Shown: piece by piece, positions 36,210 to 47,600 of the stretch
How positions within the stretch are numbered: position 1 is the first letter of the stretch
Layout: each line of letters starts with the position of its first letter
Assembly: GCA_029224185.1 (NCBI GenBank)
Contig: CM055199.1
Span: 12,801,089-12,865,088 of the forward strand
Length of the DNA stretch: 64,000 bases
Direction: 5' to 3'
From: Karalla daura
Lineage: Eukaryota > Chordata > Actinopteri > Chaetodontiformes > Leiognathidae
The notes under the pieces: model-generated
Told to the model about the DNA's origin: nothing
What the model saw: the letters and a program-made list of their open reading frames with translations, nothing else
Databases searched by the model: none
Translations under genes and position numbers: made by a program

Positions 36210-36238
36210 CCCCCCCCCCCCCCCCCCCCCCCCCCCCC
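36210..36238. repeat. Poly(C)/poly(G) homopolymer
   Basis: An uninterrupted run of 29 C on the plus strand, flanked by CA-type sequence. Such long C/G homopolymers are rare in vertebrate DNA and can form G-quadruplex or i-motif structures. The exact length may be affected by sequencing. Confidence 0.95.
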
Positions 36239-36889
36239 ACACACACAAAGCACAATGAAAACATGCACACATTAATAACAGGGGAGGAAATGCCGTTGAC
36301 AACTGGGCCTTTCTGAAGGGGATGAGTGAAAACAGCATAAAATAAATGAGAGCGCTGTGAGACCAGTGACCATACGACTGCATTTAATATGTAAGCCTAA
36401 CCAGTTCTACATCAAGACTCCCACACAGAGCTAGTTAATGGACACCCGCCAGTAGGGAAGTCACTGAAACACCCTGAGGGTGTAATAGTCCTCTGCCTTG
36501 GTGTGATTAATATGCGGCGTGCAAAATTTTAATTGGAAAAGTCACCGGTCCGTTGGGTTTCTCCGCTGCAGCTATGTGAACCTCGAGACACCCACACTGC
36601 TCTGCGCGAGAACCTGACACCGTGTTATTTGGCCAAAAAACACTCTCCGTCAGTCTCTCCGACTCTTCACATATTTGTCTTTCATCATTTCTGAACCCTG
36701 TCTGTGTCTCTTTTACCCCGGCTCATCTTTCTTCCTCTCCTGACCCTGTCGCACCAGCACTTCTTCAAAGTACAAACCCAACTCGGGGAAAAAGTCGGAA
36801 TGCTGTGTGAAACATTCGATTCGCCAATTCCGTTTTCACACATACATGAGAAAACAGCATGATGAGGAAGTCTGTCATGTTTGACCATT

Positions 36890-37616
36890 AAAGGGCGATG
36901 CAGTTGCTCGAGGAATAGCTCTCTCTTCACGCCAAGAAAGTCTGTGGTTTGAATCCAAGTTGACCAAGGGTTCTTTAGACGCCTTTCCATTAGAGTTTTT
37001 CCTCAAAATAAACCAATATAATGATTGCTACTTGTAGGTGTTTCCATTGAAGGGTAAGCTGAAATTCTAATATTTGCATAATTTTCAAAATAATTTGTTT
37101 TGGAAGAGGAGGATGAGCATCCAATACATGGCTTCATTAGATAGTTTAGGTCAATCTATGTAATGTTCAGCTGTACTCTACACCATGCCATGATGTGTGA
37201 ATGTGGAAGAATTGTGTCCAGTAAACTTTAGTGCCAAAATCGCCATGTCTGAAAAAACACCTCATGAGAACGTAAAAGTGATATTTTAGAGGCTTTTTGA
37301 AATGCAGATGTTTTCATGATCAGCTTTTATATTGTGATATATTTAGATTTTGTGCTTTTCTAGGGGTAATGGAAACACACCTTGTATGGAGTTTGCATGT
37401 GGAGTTTTCATGTTTTCTCCAGGGACTCTGGTTTCCTCCCACAGTCCAAAAACACACATTTAGGTCAATTGGAGAATTGCTTCTGAGTGTGACAGTGAGC
37501 GGTGTGTGTGTGCTGTGATGGACTGGCTGCCGCATTGCCTGCCTTCGCCTGGAGGCTCCGGCTGACCCCTGTGACACTGTTGTGTACAAAGTAGGTAAGA
37601 TGATGGATGGATGGAC
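36890..37616 (+). repeat. tRNA-SINE copy split by a nested element
   Basis: The SINE head is at 36,890-36,990 (GTCTGTGGTTTGAATCCAAG, then TTGACCAAGGG). The body resumes at about 37,380 (TTGTATGGAGTTTGCATG, CCTCCCACAGTCCAAAAACA, GTGATGGACTGGCTG) and ends GTAAGATGATGGATGGATGG. The break in the middle is a separate roughly 390-base insertion. Confidence 0.7.
36985..37375. mobile_element. MITE-like element inserted into SINE
   Basis: It begins TTTCCATTAGAG and ends TAATGGAAACACA, which are inverted copies of about 9 bases (TTTCCATTA / TAATGGAAA). CCTT occurs on both sides and may be a target duplication. It has no coding capacity. Internal words such as TTGCTACTTGTAGGTG recur, in opposite orientation, in the insertion near 60,843-61,077. 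The superfamily is not determinable here. Confidence 0.5.
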
Positions 37617-39185
37617 CTCATCAACCTTATTGGTTTTTATAAATATCTACTTAGTCTGAATTTGATACCCACAACACATTTCAAACAAGCTGTGAAACGC
37701 TTCAGAAATACTTGGACCGTCGGTGACAGCTAATAGGCATGACCTCAAAAGTAAAAGGATATTACTACATAAGTGGTGGTGCAAATGACTATATTCTGGT
37801 TTTATTTACACTTTCCACAATGTTCCAACAGTTTTGGAATTGGGGATTGAGAAAAGGGACCCAAAAGCAACAGCTTAACTGCATGCGCTGGCAGAGAAGA
37901 ATGAGAGAGGGATGAGGACGAGGTCGAACAATGGTAAATACAATCTGCTCTCCACAAAAGAATATGTTCTGTTTCAGTGTGAAGCTGCCTCTACAACTGT
38001 CACTGTCAGGACCAAAGTGACCGCTGTAGATGGGTGTGTGTGTGTGTGTACAGTACATGTGAGTGCTAGGTACGTGTCTTTCTATCACTTTCACTCCTAT
38101 CCTCCCACACTCCCTTCCGTCTCTCTCTGCCTCTGACCTCAATTTTCTGCCCCCCTAAACGACTGATCCCTTCCCCTGACCTCAAACTAGTCAGAGCGCT
38201 CTGAGAATGATGGATTGGTGCAACACGGTGGCCCATTTAAAGTTAAGTCCTCTACTTTACAGTACGTCTGATGCAATGAGGTCCTGAGCCTTGCAGCATG
38301 CAAGAGTGTCAGCCACTGAGCAACGCACAACAAAACTCAAAGCTGTTGGGTTTATTTAAAATTCAGACACTATTTATGGGCTGATATTCACAAGCTGTCG
38401 CTGTACGGCTTTGCGGAGAACCATCATTTGGATATACTTCAAGGAGAATGCGTTGCTGCAGCCTGTAGCACAATCCTAAGCTTGATGTCTCTTATTACTT
38501 CTAACAATTGTTTGAAAGCGGAGAGGCAGAGTTCACACCTGTTCACATGGCATAAAAAGGCTTACTGCGGGGCTGTTCCTGACTCTAATGTTTATACCAT
38601 CCTCTCCGTCGTCCCCACAGGCCACTGAAAACACTGTGGATTATTTAATAGCGCTGTATACTGATGGCAGGCTACAGTTTCACAGCCACTTTATGATCCA
38701 AAGCTGGGAAAGCTATCTTTCAGCAGAAGGGATAGAGAAGTCGTGAGGCACAGGCGAGGGAATCATTCATGGCTGTACAGTACAGCGCGCTCCACACGCT
38801 GGCTCCGTATTCCGTCCTGAGGTGTACACAAGTCACGGGGCAAGGCAACCTCCCTGTGCACATTAAATCCAGGTCTGCAGATAAATTGGTCGGAGCTTGG
38901 CCGGAGATTGCTTTGATTTACAGCGTAATTACTGAGTTTTGCTGCAGCATTGATATGCCCGGCCGTCTGCGTCAGGGCTCCTTGTGTATGGTTAATAACA
39001 ATGAAGCTGTCAGGCCTCAGAGGCGAGCAGACAGGTCTGATGTTACCGGTGGTATGATGTGTGCGGTGGCATATCTCATGTAGCAACCACAAGTCATATA
39101 GGCATGTTATATTACACTGCAGTCTCCAGGATGTCTGCACATCCCCGGCTGAGAGAGTAATCAGATAAGATAATGTAGTCAGGAG

Positions 39186-39240
39186 ATAGAGAGAGAGAGA
39201 GAGGAAAAGAGAGAGAGAGGAAACAGAGAGAGAGAGAGAG
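39186..39240. repeat. GA-rich microsatellite
   Basis: GA repeats with AAA/AAAC interruptions; on the other strand CT repeats. Confidence 0.95.
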
Positions 39241-39471
39241 CAATGACTATAATACTCAGTGTCAGGATGGGAGTGCATCCCTGGAAGGGAGGATCTATCA
39301 CCCTCAACACACACACACACGCATACACACAGTCATGCTGGCCTCACACACTGAAACCCACACACAAAGTTGAGCCGAAGATACGAGGCCACGTGCATTT
39401 GGCTCGTAGACGGGGAGGATGTTTATAAAGCTCAGTGCGTCTTTCAGGTTGCGTTACGAGCGAGATCTAAT

Positions 39472-39520
39472 TGGTGGTGGTGGAGGCAGAGGTGGAGGCA
39501 GTCGTGGAGGCAGAGGTGGG
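39472..39520. repeat. Short GGAGGCAGAGGT minisatellite
   Basis: Three imperfect copies of a 15-18 base unit TGGAGGCAGAGG, preceded by GGT repeats. It yields a Gly-Arg-rich open frame that is most likely an accident of the repeat. Confidence 0.8.
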
Positions 39521-39835
39521 CCTCACTGGAGGTTCAACCAGAGGCGAGCAGTCTTCTCGCATCTCAGCAGCTCGTATTTCACTGCGCTCGGTGTGCTAAG
39601 AGGGTCAGGCTGTCTGTCGCTTTTACACACTCACACACACACACATGCAGGCAACGCATAGGGGTATGTGTGCGCAGATGTGGATGCGTGAGAACGGATG
39701 TACTGTACATGAAGATTCCCTGAGTAAGAGTTCACTGTGTAATGCAGGGATATACACACACCTGGCACCAAGGTCAAACACTCACTCTCTTACAGATGTG
39801 CTGTGCCAAAATACACATGTGGCCACGGCAACAAG

Positions 39836-39836
<1 letters not shown>

Positions 39837-39878
<42 letters not shown>

Positions 39879-39918
39879 ACACACACACGCACACACACAC
39901 GCACACACACAGACACAC
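39837..39918. repeat. CA microsatellite
   Basis: A CA run of about 80 bases with CG and GA interruptions. Confidence 0.96.
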
Positions 39919-40384
39919 AAGCACAACTTCCAAATTCCTTCCATTGTAAGCACTTCAATGATCTAATGCCAGCAAAGAGCTTTTCTTCATCAGGAAAATG
40001 AGTGGCTCAATCACTTTTTAATTGTGTTACTTTCTTAGTTCGCTAACTTTAATCAGCCCTCGTTGCTGCGGAGCTGGAAAATCCCACGCTCAGCACAAAC
40101 ACACCGAAATAACAGGATTTTGATGCTATGGATGTCAAGTGTGTCACATTTTAGCATGTTGCTGGTAAAACAATCAGCCTCGTAGTTATTATCTAAAATG
40201 CACTGAGCTCGTTCAGCATCTCTATTGTACAAGGTAGCTACATGGCAGCACACAAGTGTGCAGTATGGGATCAAGAGGCTAACAACTGTGCAGCAGACGT
40301 TTACATGTGTAACGTCTGCATGTGCTGGAGTCTATCAGTCTATTTTCTTAATGTGATTTATGTGTAACCAGTGTAACAGGGGTC

Positions 40385-40695
40385 TGTTGGAGCCTGTCCG
40401 AGTGCACATGGGGAAAAAGCAAGGAAGGTACCGTGGACAGGTATCCAGTCCATCAACGGACACGCACACACCATTCACTCTCACACTCACACCAAGGGGA
40501 AATTTAGAGTCTCCAATCGACCTAAAGATGCATGCTTTTGCGCTGTGGTAGGAAACATAAGCACACAGAGAAAACCCATGCAGACATGGGGGGACCATCT
40601 ACACAAGAAGGCACTCCTAGGTTTGACCTGGGAATCAAACTCAAGTACTTTTGCAGTGGGGTGACATTGCTAACCACCAATACACTGTGTCCACT
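40385..40695 (-). repeat. tRNA-derived SINE, minus strand, nearly full length
   Basis: Read on the minus strand: GTTAGCAATGTCACCCCACT head, a B-box-like GTTTGATTCCCAGGTCAAAC, body words CCCCCATGTCTGCATGGG and TCTGTGTGCTTATG, then CATGCATCTTTAGGTCG, GTGAGAGTGAATGG and CGTTGATGGACTGGATACC. The GGATGG tail is lost. Confidence 0.7.
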
Positions 40696-43600
40696 GTATA
40701 TGTATGCAAGAATGTGGAATATCAACCTGATGATAGAAGAAGCACAGTGTTCATTACAACATGCCTATTGTTATGCATTTTGAACAACGCTGATAAATTT
40801 GATGGGATTATTGTAAACCGAATTCAGCCCTATTTGCATGACAGACCTGTGATTGTTGCAGAATTGACAGGGAGCTCTAACGGCATTACAACCACTTTAA
40901 GGAAAATGCTACTTCTTCCTCCAGAATTGTACATAACTGCCTAATGCTCCGTTTTAGTCAGTTATAAAATGTGAAGGGTTTCTTTGACAAATCTCTTTAT
41001 TTCCCTTCTCAGCTCAAATTCAAAGTGCTGTTTTGATTGCAACCCATAAAAGCAACAGTCATCCCTGGATGGCTAGAATGGGCCACTTGATCACAACACT
41101 GTTTCATGCTTGCGCAATCATATAACAATAGGCACGGCAATAAAAGCAGCTCTCCACTGTTGCTGCTGCAGAGTGAGAAAAGGTTACCGAGGCCAGTCTG
41201 AGCCTCTGAGCCACACTCCCACCTGTAGGAGAGACACTAATAGACCCCCGTCTGGGTCTCCGCTACTCTTTGTCTCTTTTCAGCCGGACTATTTTGCCGT
41301 GTTGTTCTAACTTCCACCAGACACGGATGAGGTTTTCTTTTGCATCAAATATAATACATCCACTATGCCCTCTCCACCCCCTTTCCTTTCTCCCTAGCAG
41401 CCGGCACTCCGCTCTAGTGCAAAGTGGCCAGCTCTGTCTGATCACTGGGCTGAGCAGATCCCACTGCGAGGGACTTGAGGGGCTCGACTGTGTGATTAAG
41501 CAAGCCTCGGCTCCACCAGAGGGCCACCGGAGCAGATGTTCTCATTAAAAATGCAGGCTCTGTGAGCGAAGGAGATTGCCTTGTTCCAGGCAGAACCTGG
41601 CCGGAGGTTTAAAGCTCTCTTCCTCGCGCATGTAAGGCCAGCCAAGTTTCAATGCCTACACACCCTTTAAGCAATGTGGCAACCACAAAAAATGAATTAT
41701 TCCAATAGCGTTGTACAGTCTTGGGTTATTCTCTCTAATTTTGCAGCTAAAAGAGAAACACAGGATCATTTCAGTTCCTGCGTTAAAAATTAAATCTAAA
41801 CTTTAAGCTTGGGGTTTTTGAGGCTTCGTACTATTTCCTAGCCTTCTTCTCCACTCACAACTTTACAGATATGATCAACGTGTACTTGTTGAGCGTCTCT
41901 GGTGATTTAAAAGAGGAGCGACGAGATTTTTTTTGGCTGCATGGGACAGATGACAGATGATGAATATGATTTTTTGGGGGCTTAAGAACAAGCTGCTGAT
42001 GACAGCTTGGGATATTCCATCCACTCCAGCTGGCACCTAGACGGAGGCCTGGTACAATTAACATGAAACTACAGAACAGTAAAAAGTGATGCAGTGCTTC
42101 AGAGGGCAAGGCTACACCTATAGGTACACAGCTGCTTAATAGACTCAGGAGTATCCATCAAAAGCTTGTGTAAACCCTCAGTGAGACAGCAGCGCTCTGA
42201 ATTCTTTGTTGAACTCTGGGGATAATCCTCGGGCATTAAATATTGTCAACACAGACACAGTTTGGCCTGTAATGCTAAAGTTGCTGGAAGTTAGAGGGAG
42301 GGAGGGGGGGGGGATTTGTGGGTCACTCTGGCTTTCATCACTAAACAGACGCTGCGATGGGTTTTGATGCCTGAGTTGCATGAGAACACGCATGCTGGGA
42401 CAAGTGGGTTGATGTGTGCATACGTGCAGGGATGCATACTCTGCACATGGTCCATGTGGGAGGGGAAGGTTACTGATGGATTATAGCCCTCACCTTTGAG
42501 GCTGACCCCATTACTGCCCCCCCGCCTCAGCCTCCCTTTACCTTACCATCCAGCCCTTATCCCTCTTGTTCTACAACCCCGACACACACGCACACACACA
42601 GAGAGACCTGCCCTAACTGCACCTCCTCGGTCGGCCCAACATGTGAACTGTTGGGTTGAGGTGTCGGGAGGCAGAGCACATATTTAAGTTGCCATGCTTG
42701 CCAATCAGAGGCTGTTCCCCACTGCTGGAGGCCGTAAAAACCAGAGCGAGCCTCAAGCTTACTATATGTCCACAACATGTTTCCGAAATGGAAAAAAAAG
42801 GAGCTTACAGGGATTTACCCTGTGCTATCTCTCTTTTCACACATCTGTCCAGCTGAGACCTGTGTCAAAGTTTCAGCCACGCGTCCTGGTCATTTCATTC
42901 ACACGTTGGTGTGAGTGTCGGTAGAAATATTGGAGTAATAAAAGATTCTGAGGGTGTAGAGTTCAAATGTTGTCAAGTGTTTGCTCTGTTATCTTTTTTT
43001 TTTCTTCTTTTGTAGGGAATTTCTTTTCTGCTCTGCTGTAGTTCTCTCCAGTTATTTCTGGAGAGCATTCTGGGAATCACTTTCACAGCGTAGAAAGAAA
43101 AAACAAAAGTGAGCTGCTACATCTGGAGCTTGCGAGTAGAAATTGCTGGATGTTTTTTTGCGAGACGCAGAAAAGGTCACAGGAAGGAGGTAATGATAAA
43201 GCTTTTCTTGGTGGAACTGCATGCAACTTGGCTGATGGAGACACAAAAGGAGGACATCAGCATCATTAAGGATTGTGTCTGAGAGTGTATCTGAGTTTAA
43301 TGACACATACTGTATGCACACACACACACACTGGCACATTTGTATACAGAACTACAGGCACACAGATTTATGAAACATACTGGTTGGTAGAAACAATCTA
43401 AATGATGTTCTATAATGATTTAGAACAGCAATGCGAGTCGGGAAACACTGCCAGGACATTTTACATGATTCACCCCCCCCCCCCTCTTAAATATGTTGCT
43501 GATGCCACTTTGTAGATTATTGGGGTGGGAGGCAGTACATTACGGCCCACTACATCTCTCGCTGTCTGTCTGTTGCTCGCCGCTAGTGTAACTCTGAAAC

Positions 43601-44122
43601 GCATATAGTCCATAAAACAAATGTCGATTGTATAGAGCAGATTGCGTTGTTGAAGAAAACACTGTTTGTAACAGTGGACGGCAAGCAGAATTTCAGCATA
43701 AAAAGAGCAATAACCTGCATGTTAGAGAGATTTATGCATCCCTGGATGGCGCGCTTCCCCCATAATGAAGGTTGCCAGGTAGTAAATTAGGAAATGCCTT
43801 TTGGCAAAGAGTGCACCTTCTGCCCGTACACACTCACACACTCTGTATTGTATGCTTGCCACTAAGTCTCAGACCTGTGCAGCACTATTGCCAGCATGTA
43901 ATGATATTAAGTGTAGAGCACATATTCACATACACATGTGCACACACACACACACAGACATACAAGCATACAATTAACTGCGAAAAAGAAATCACGATCT
44001 GCACTGAGCACAAAAGGCTGAAGAAGGCATTTTCAGGCTTTAAACATTACAAGGTTTCAGGGTTTTTATTTTAAGGGGTCCACAACGTCGCTAAAAATCA
44101 CAGTCTGGAAAAACGTTCATCC

Positions 44123-44124
<2 letters not shown>

Positions 44125-44160
<36 letters not shown>

Positions 44161-44174
44161 CACACACACACACA
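44125..44174. repeat. CA microsatellite
   Basis: A CA run of 50 bases with one CG interruption; the first of three CA tracts within 600 bases. Confidence 0.96.
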
Positions 44175-44300
44175 GAGAACACCCTGGGAAAGAAGTCCTC
44201 GTGCCACCTGAGCGAGGAGTGAGAGAGCTGTTAGTGACGTTTGGTTGAGCCTTAAAGAGTTAATGTGAGCTGAGAGCTGTTGTCTGTCAAGCTCACATGT

Positions 44301-44301
<1 letters not shown>

Positions 44302-44371
<70 letters not shown>
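44302..44371. repeat. CA microsatellite
   Basis: A pure CA run of 70 bases; the second of three CA tracts in this stretch. Confidence 0.97.
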
Positions 44372-44375
<4 letters not shown>

Positions 44376-44615
44376 GACACACAGAGCAGCACACTAATTC
44401 CCAGTATGACTATGCTTTATTGATGGAGAGACAAGGCTGCATATCTAATGGCGTTAGTGAGTGTGACTGAGGAGGCTGCTGGGTATGATCCATTTATACG
44501 CATGCTAATAACAGAGCACGTCGGGCCTGGGACGAGCTGGAAGAGCTCTCTATGATCGGCCATCCATCATTAAGATGCCACTCTCTGGTCAGATGCGGCG
44601 CATCATTACTCTGGG

Positions 44616-44646
44616 CACACGCACACACACACACACACACAAACAG

Positions 44647-44677
<31 letters not shown>

Positions 44678-44680
44678 AAC
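44616..44680. repeat. CA microsatellite
   Basis: CA repeats interrupted by AAACAG and AT; the third of three neighbouring CA tracts. Confidence 0.95.
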
Positions 44681-47600
44681 ACAGAGAACTGAGAATGATT
44701 CATCTGCAATTGCTGGTCTTCTTTCATCACCTCTGCTCATGCTGTTTATTTGTATCAATCTGGGGGAATCAGCTGCACTGGGAGCTGTGAGCGTCTGTAA
44801 ACTTTAACGACGATGTGGACTCAGTTCAAGAGGGCCTTTGTGAGACAGACCCCTCTTTCAGTAATGAAGCATGGAGCAAAAGTTGGCTCCCCTCTGTAAA
44901 AGACGAGCCCTAACTACGCACACGTCTGCGCGCTTATGAGATCACCGAGGGCGCCGGCAGTTCCTCTGCACAATTAATGTCATCCACGTGTTGGGGGCGA
45001 GGGCGGCCTCAGGGGTCCTGCCGTGGTTTGGGGGTCAGGGTTGAGGTTAGGGTGGCTGCTCTCCTGTGGCCCAGTGTCAAACCTCAGCCCTCGCAGCTTC
45101 TGGTTGCTCGGAGTGGGGACCGGCTGGTGAGGGTTTGGCTTATTGCCCAAGGACTAAGAGGCCGAGGGGCCCATCCCCTCTTGCAGTGCCACATTTTCTC
45201 AGCCGCTCTGAAACCTATCTGTGTTGCATTAAATGAGCATAGTTTGAGCGTGATTTCATCCACTTTAGCATGGCTGGTGCCCGTTGCTGGCCTCTTTGCT
45301 ATCTTATACGCTGCAAAAACAGGCATTTCACTGGAGTCAGAGTGCCTCATTTTATCCACCCAAGATAAATAGTCTCATCAAACATCATGAAAGTGAGACG
45401 ATTACGTTTGTTTCCAAGGTTTATCTGGATTCTTCTTAGTGAGATCTTTAATCTAAATTTTTGGCTGCAACTGAAAAGGCTAAAAAAGTTTATCATATCG
45501 AAGGCTAAGCTGAGTAAAAACATAAATGTTTTTCCAAGTTTGCACTGCCTTGGACACTCTTTTAGTTCAGAATGAGTTTTAAAGAGGCAGGAGTCTGAAA
45601 GGTCAGAGAAGTGTCATCAAGTTGGCAGATACTTGATATCCAAACATCTGACGATCGCATTTCATGAGCCGTGCAGTAAAGCAGACACGTTTGCACACAT
45701 TTACATTGACTACATACACATTCACATGTGCATCATTAAAACATGGAAATTCACATGGGCAGTAAATAACTTGCTCATGCGCGCTCACACTAAGATCTAC
45801 ATATGGCAGCCTGTGAGCAGGCGAGCTGGGCAGCTGGCCGGTATTAAATTGGATCCCTGGGTTCCCCACTGTTCGTGGGGACTTAAAGCCATATTAAAGG
45901 CATCTCCTACAGTCCTGCACCAGTGGGAGAGCATGGACAGTGGCCAAGCAAAGCAGCCCGGTGCCAGCCACACCCCTGGAGGACTGCATCTGCTCTCGCT
46001 CTCCACCCTGGCCTCTTTACGCTCGCTGTGACACACCGTCCCGGGTGACCGTATGCCAGCGGTAGCAGACCGTGATGTGCCTCAGCACCGAGCCGCGGTA
46101 CTTCACATCTGAGCTTGGCCACAGGATGCTCATCCCCGATTGCGCGCATCGTGGTTCATGCGATAAACACGGAGCGTGTGAGATACCAGAGAGGGTGTGT
46201 GTTAATGCATGCAGAAGTCTCCTTTTTCGTAATTTATAGGTCAGTACATAAACGCTGAAATCACACTGTCCGCTGGGAGTCCAAAGTCGGTCTTCCCCTC
46301 CCCTCTTTTCAGAATTTATGCCGAGCAGTGTTTAATCTGTTGAGACGCTCCTAGAGAGAGCGTGTGAGTATGTGTGTGTGTGTTTCCAGTTGCTGCTCGG
46401 GACTGGTCACTCAGTGCGGTGCAGATTGCGTGGGCAGATGCCGCTTTACGCGCCAGGCTCGTTTTTATCACCGCCTTGTACTACACACCAGTGACATAAA
46501 GCTAGTGGTGCAGTCATGCCTGAAGAAAGTGAGAAGGGCTGCCTGTGGAATCGTTTCCTTTTGTATCTCACACATAATTGAACAGCTCTCATTTCCTGCC
46601 AAAACAAATACGGAGGCTACATTTCAGTGGCGATTAAAAAAAAAAAGGTCTTGTGAAAGAGCAGGGGAAGACTTGGATGTGGTGCATTTTTGGCCGCCAT
46701 CAACATGCAAAGGTGCAAATCCTGGACTGCGGCTGAGGAGAAGCTGTCTCTCATGCTGCCACTTTAGTGGCGGCCCTGGGAGAGCAGAGAGGATAATGGG
46801 AGTACAGTCTAATAAGTTTGTTTGGCTTGTTAGTGTGATTGTTTTCTCACAAAGCTAATTAACTGTCTTGGCCTTAGGGACCCTCCATCCTATATCCCAC
46901 TATCACCACCCATCCACACCCACCCACACTCATATACACACATTCATCTATCCATCCCTATCCACCCCAGCCTCCGCCTCCCTCTCCTCCTCCTCCTCCT
47001 CCTCCTCTCTCACCCTCACTACCGGCAGCTCTCTGTCTCTCTGTCTTTGCTCGCTGTCATGTTTAAATTGATGGAGGGTCCAGTGATTGTCTGCACGGTC
47101 CCAAGGTGCCTTTCCCCCACTACACAGGCATCCTCCGAATTCTTCCTGGTCCACAGTTGATTACGATAAATCAATCTGAGGGGTCAAACACTTGGACTGG
47201 GGCACTGTCATCGCCAGTGGCTGTGGGGGTAACGCCAGCCTGGGATAAGAGGGCGTTTCCAGGCACCCCTGTGACCCCCAGGACCACTCTTGTTTCCGCC
47301 GTGAAACCTTCATTAAGGGACAAATCTGTTCCTGTTGTAAAAAGAAAAAGAAAAAAAAGAAGAAGAGAGTGGATGAGGAAAAAAGTATGGGATGCTCTTG
47401 TGTTTTCATCACATCTCTCCTCCACCTCCGGCGGCCTTATTTCTCTGTCCGCTCCCGCTGCAAACTGACAGGTAACGGCAGAGCAGAGCAATAACGCCAT
47501 CCCCCTGGCCTGTATAGCAAATAATGCCAGAGATTTAATCAATGGCCGAGAGGAAAAGCAGGGGCGAATCAATAGAGGCCTGGCTGCTTGCTCCCCTGCT

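Noticed and set aside
38763..39320. 185-codon open frame on the minus strand
   Set aside because: The N-terminal part is Ser-Leu repeat from the GA microsatellite; the rest is unrecognised.
39419..39661. Gly-Arg-rich frame resembling an RGG domain
   Set aside because: Explained by the GGAGGCAGAGGT minisatellite, no splice context or conserved flanks.
39837..39918. Regularly spaced repeats that might suggest a CRISPR-like array
   Set aside because: Simple dinucleotide microsatellites without spacers in a eukaryotic genome.
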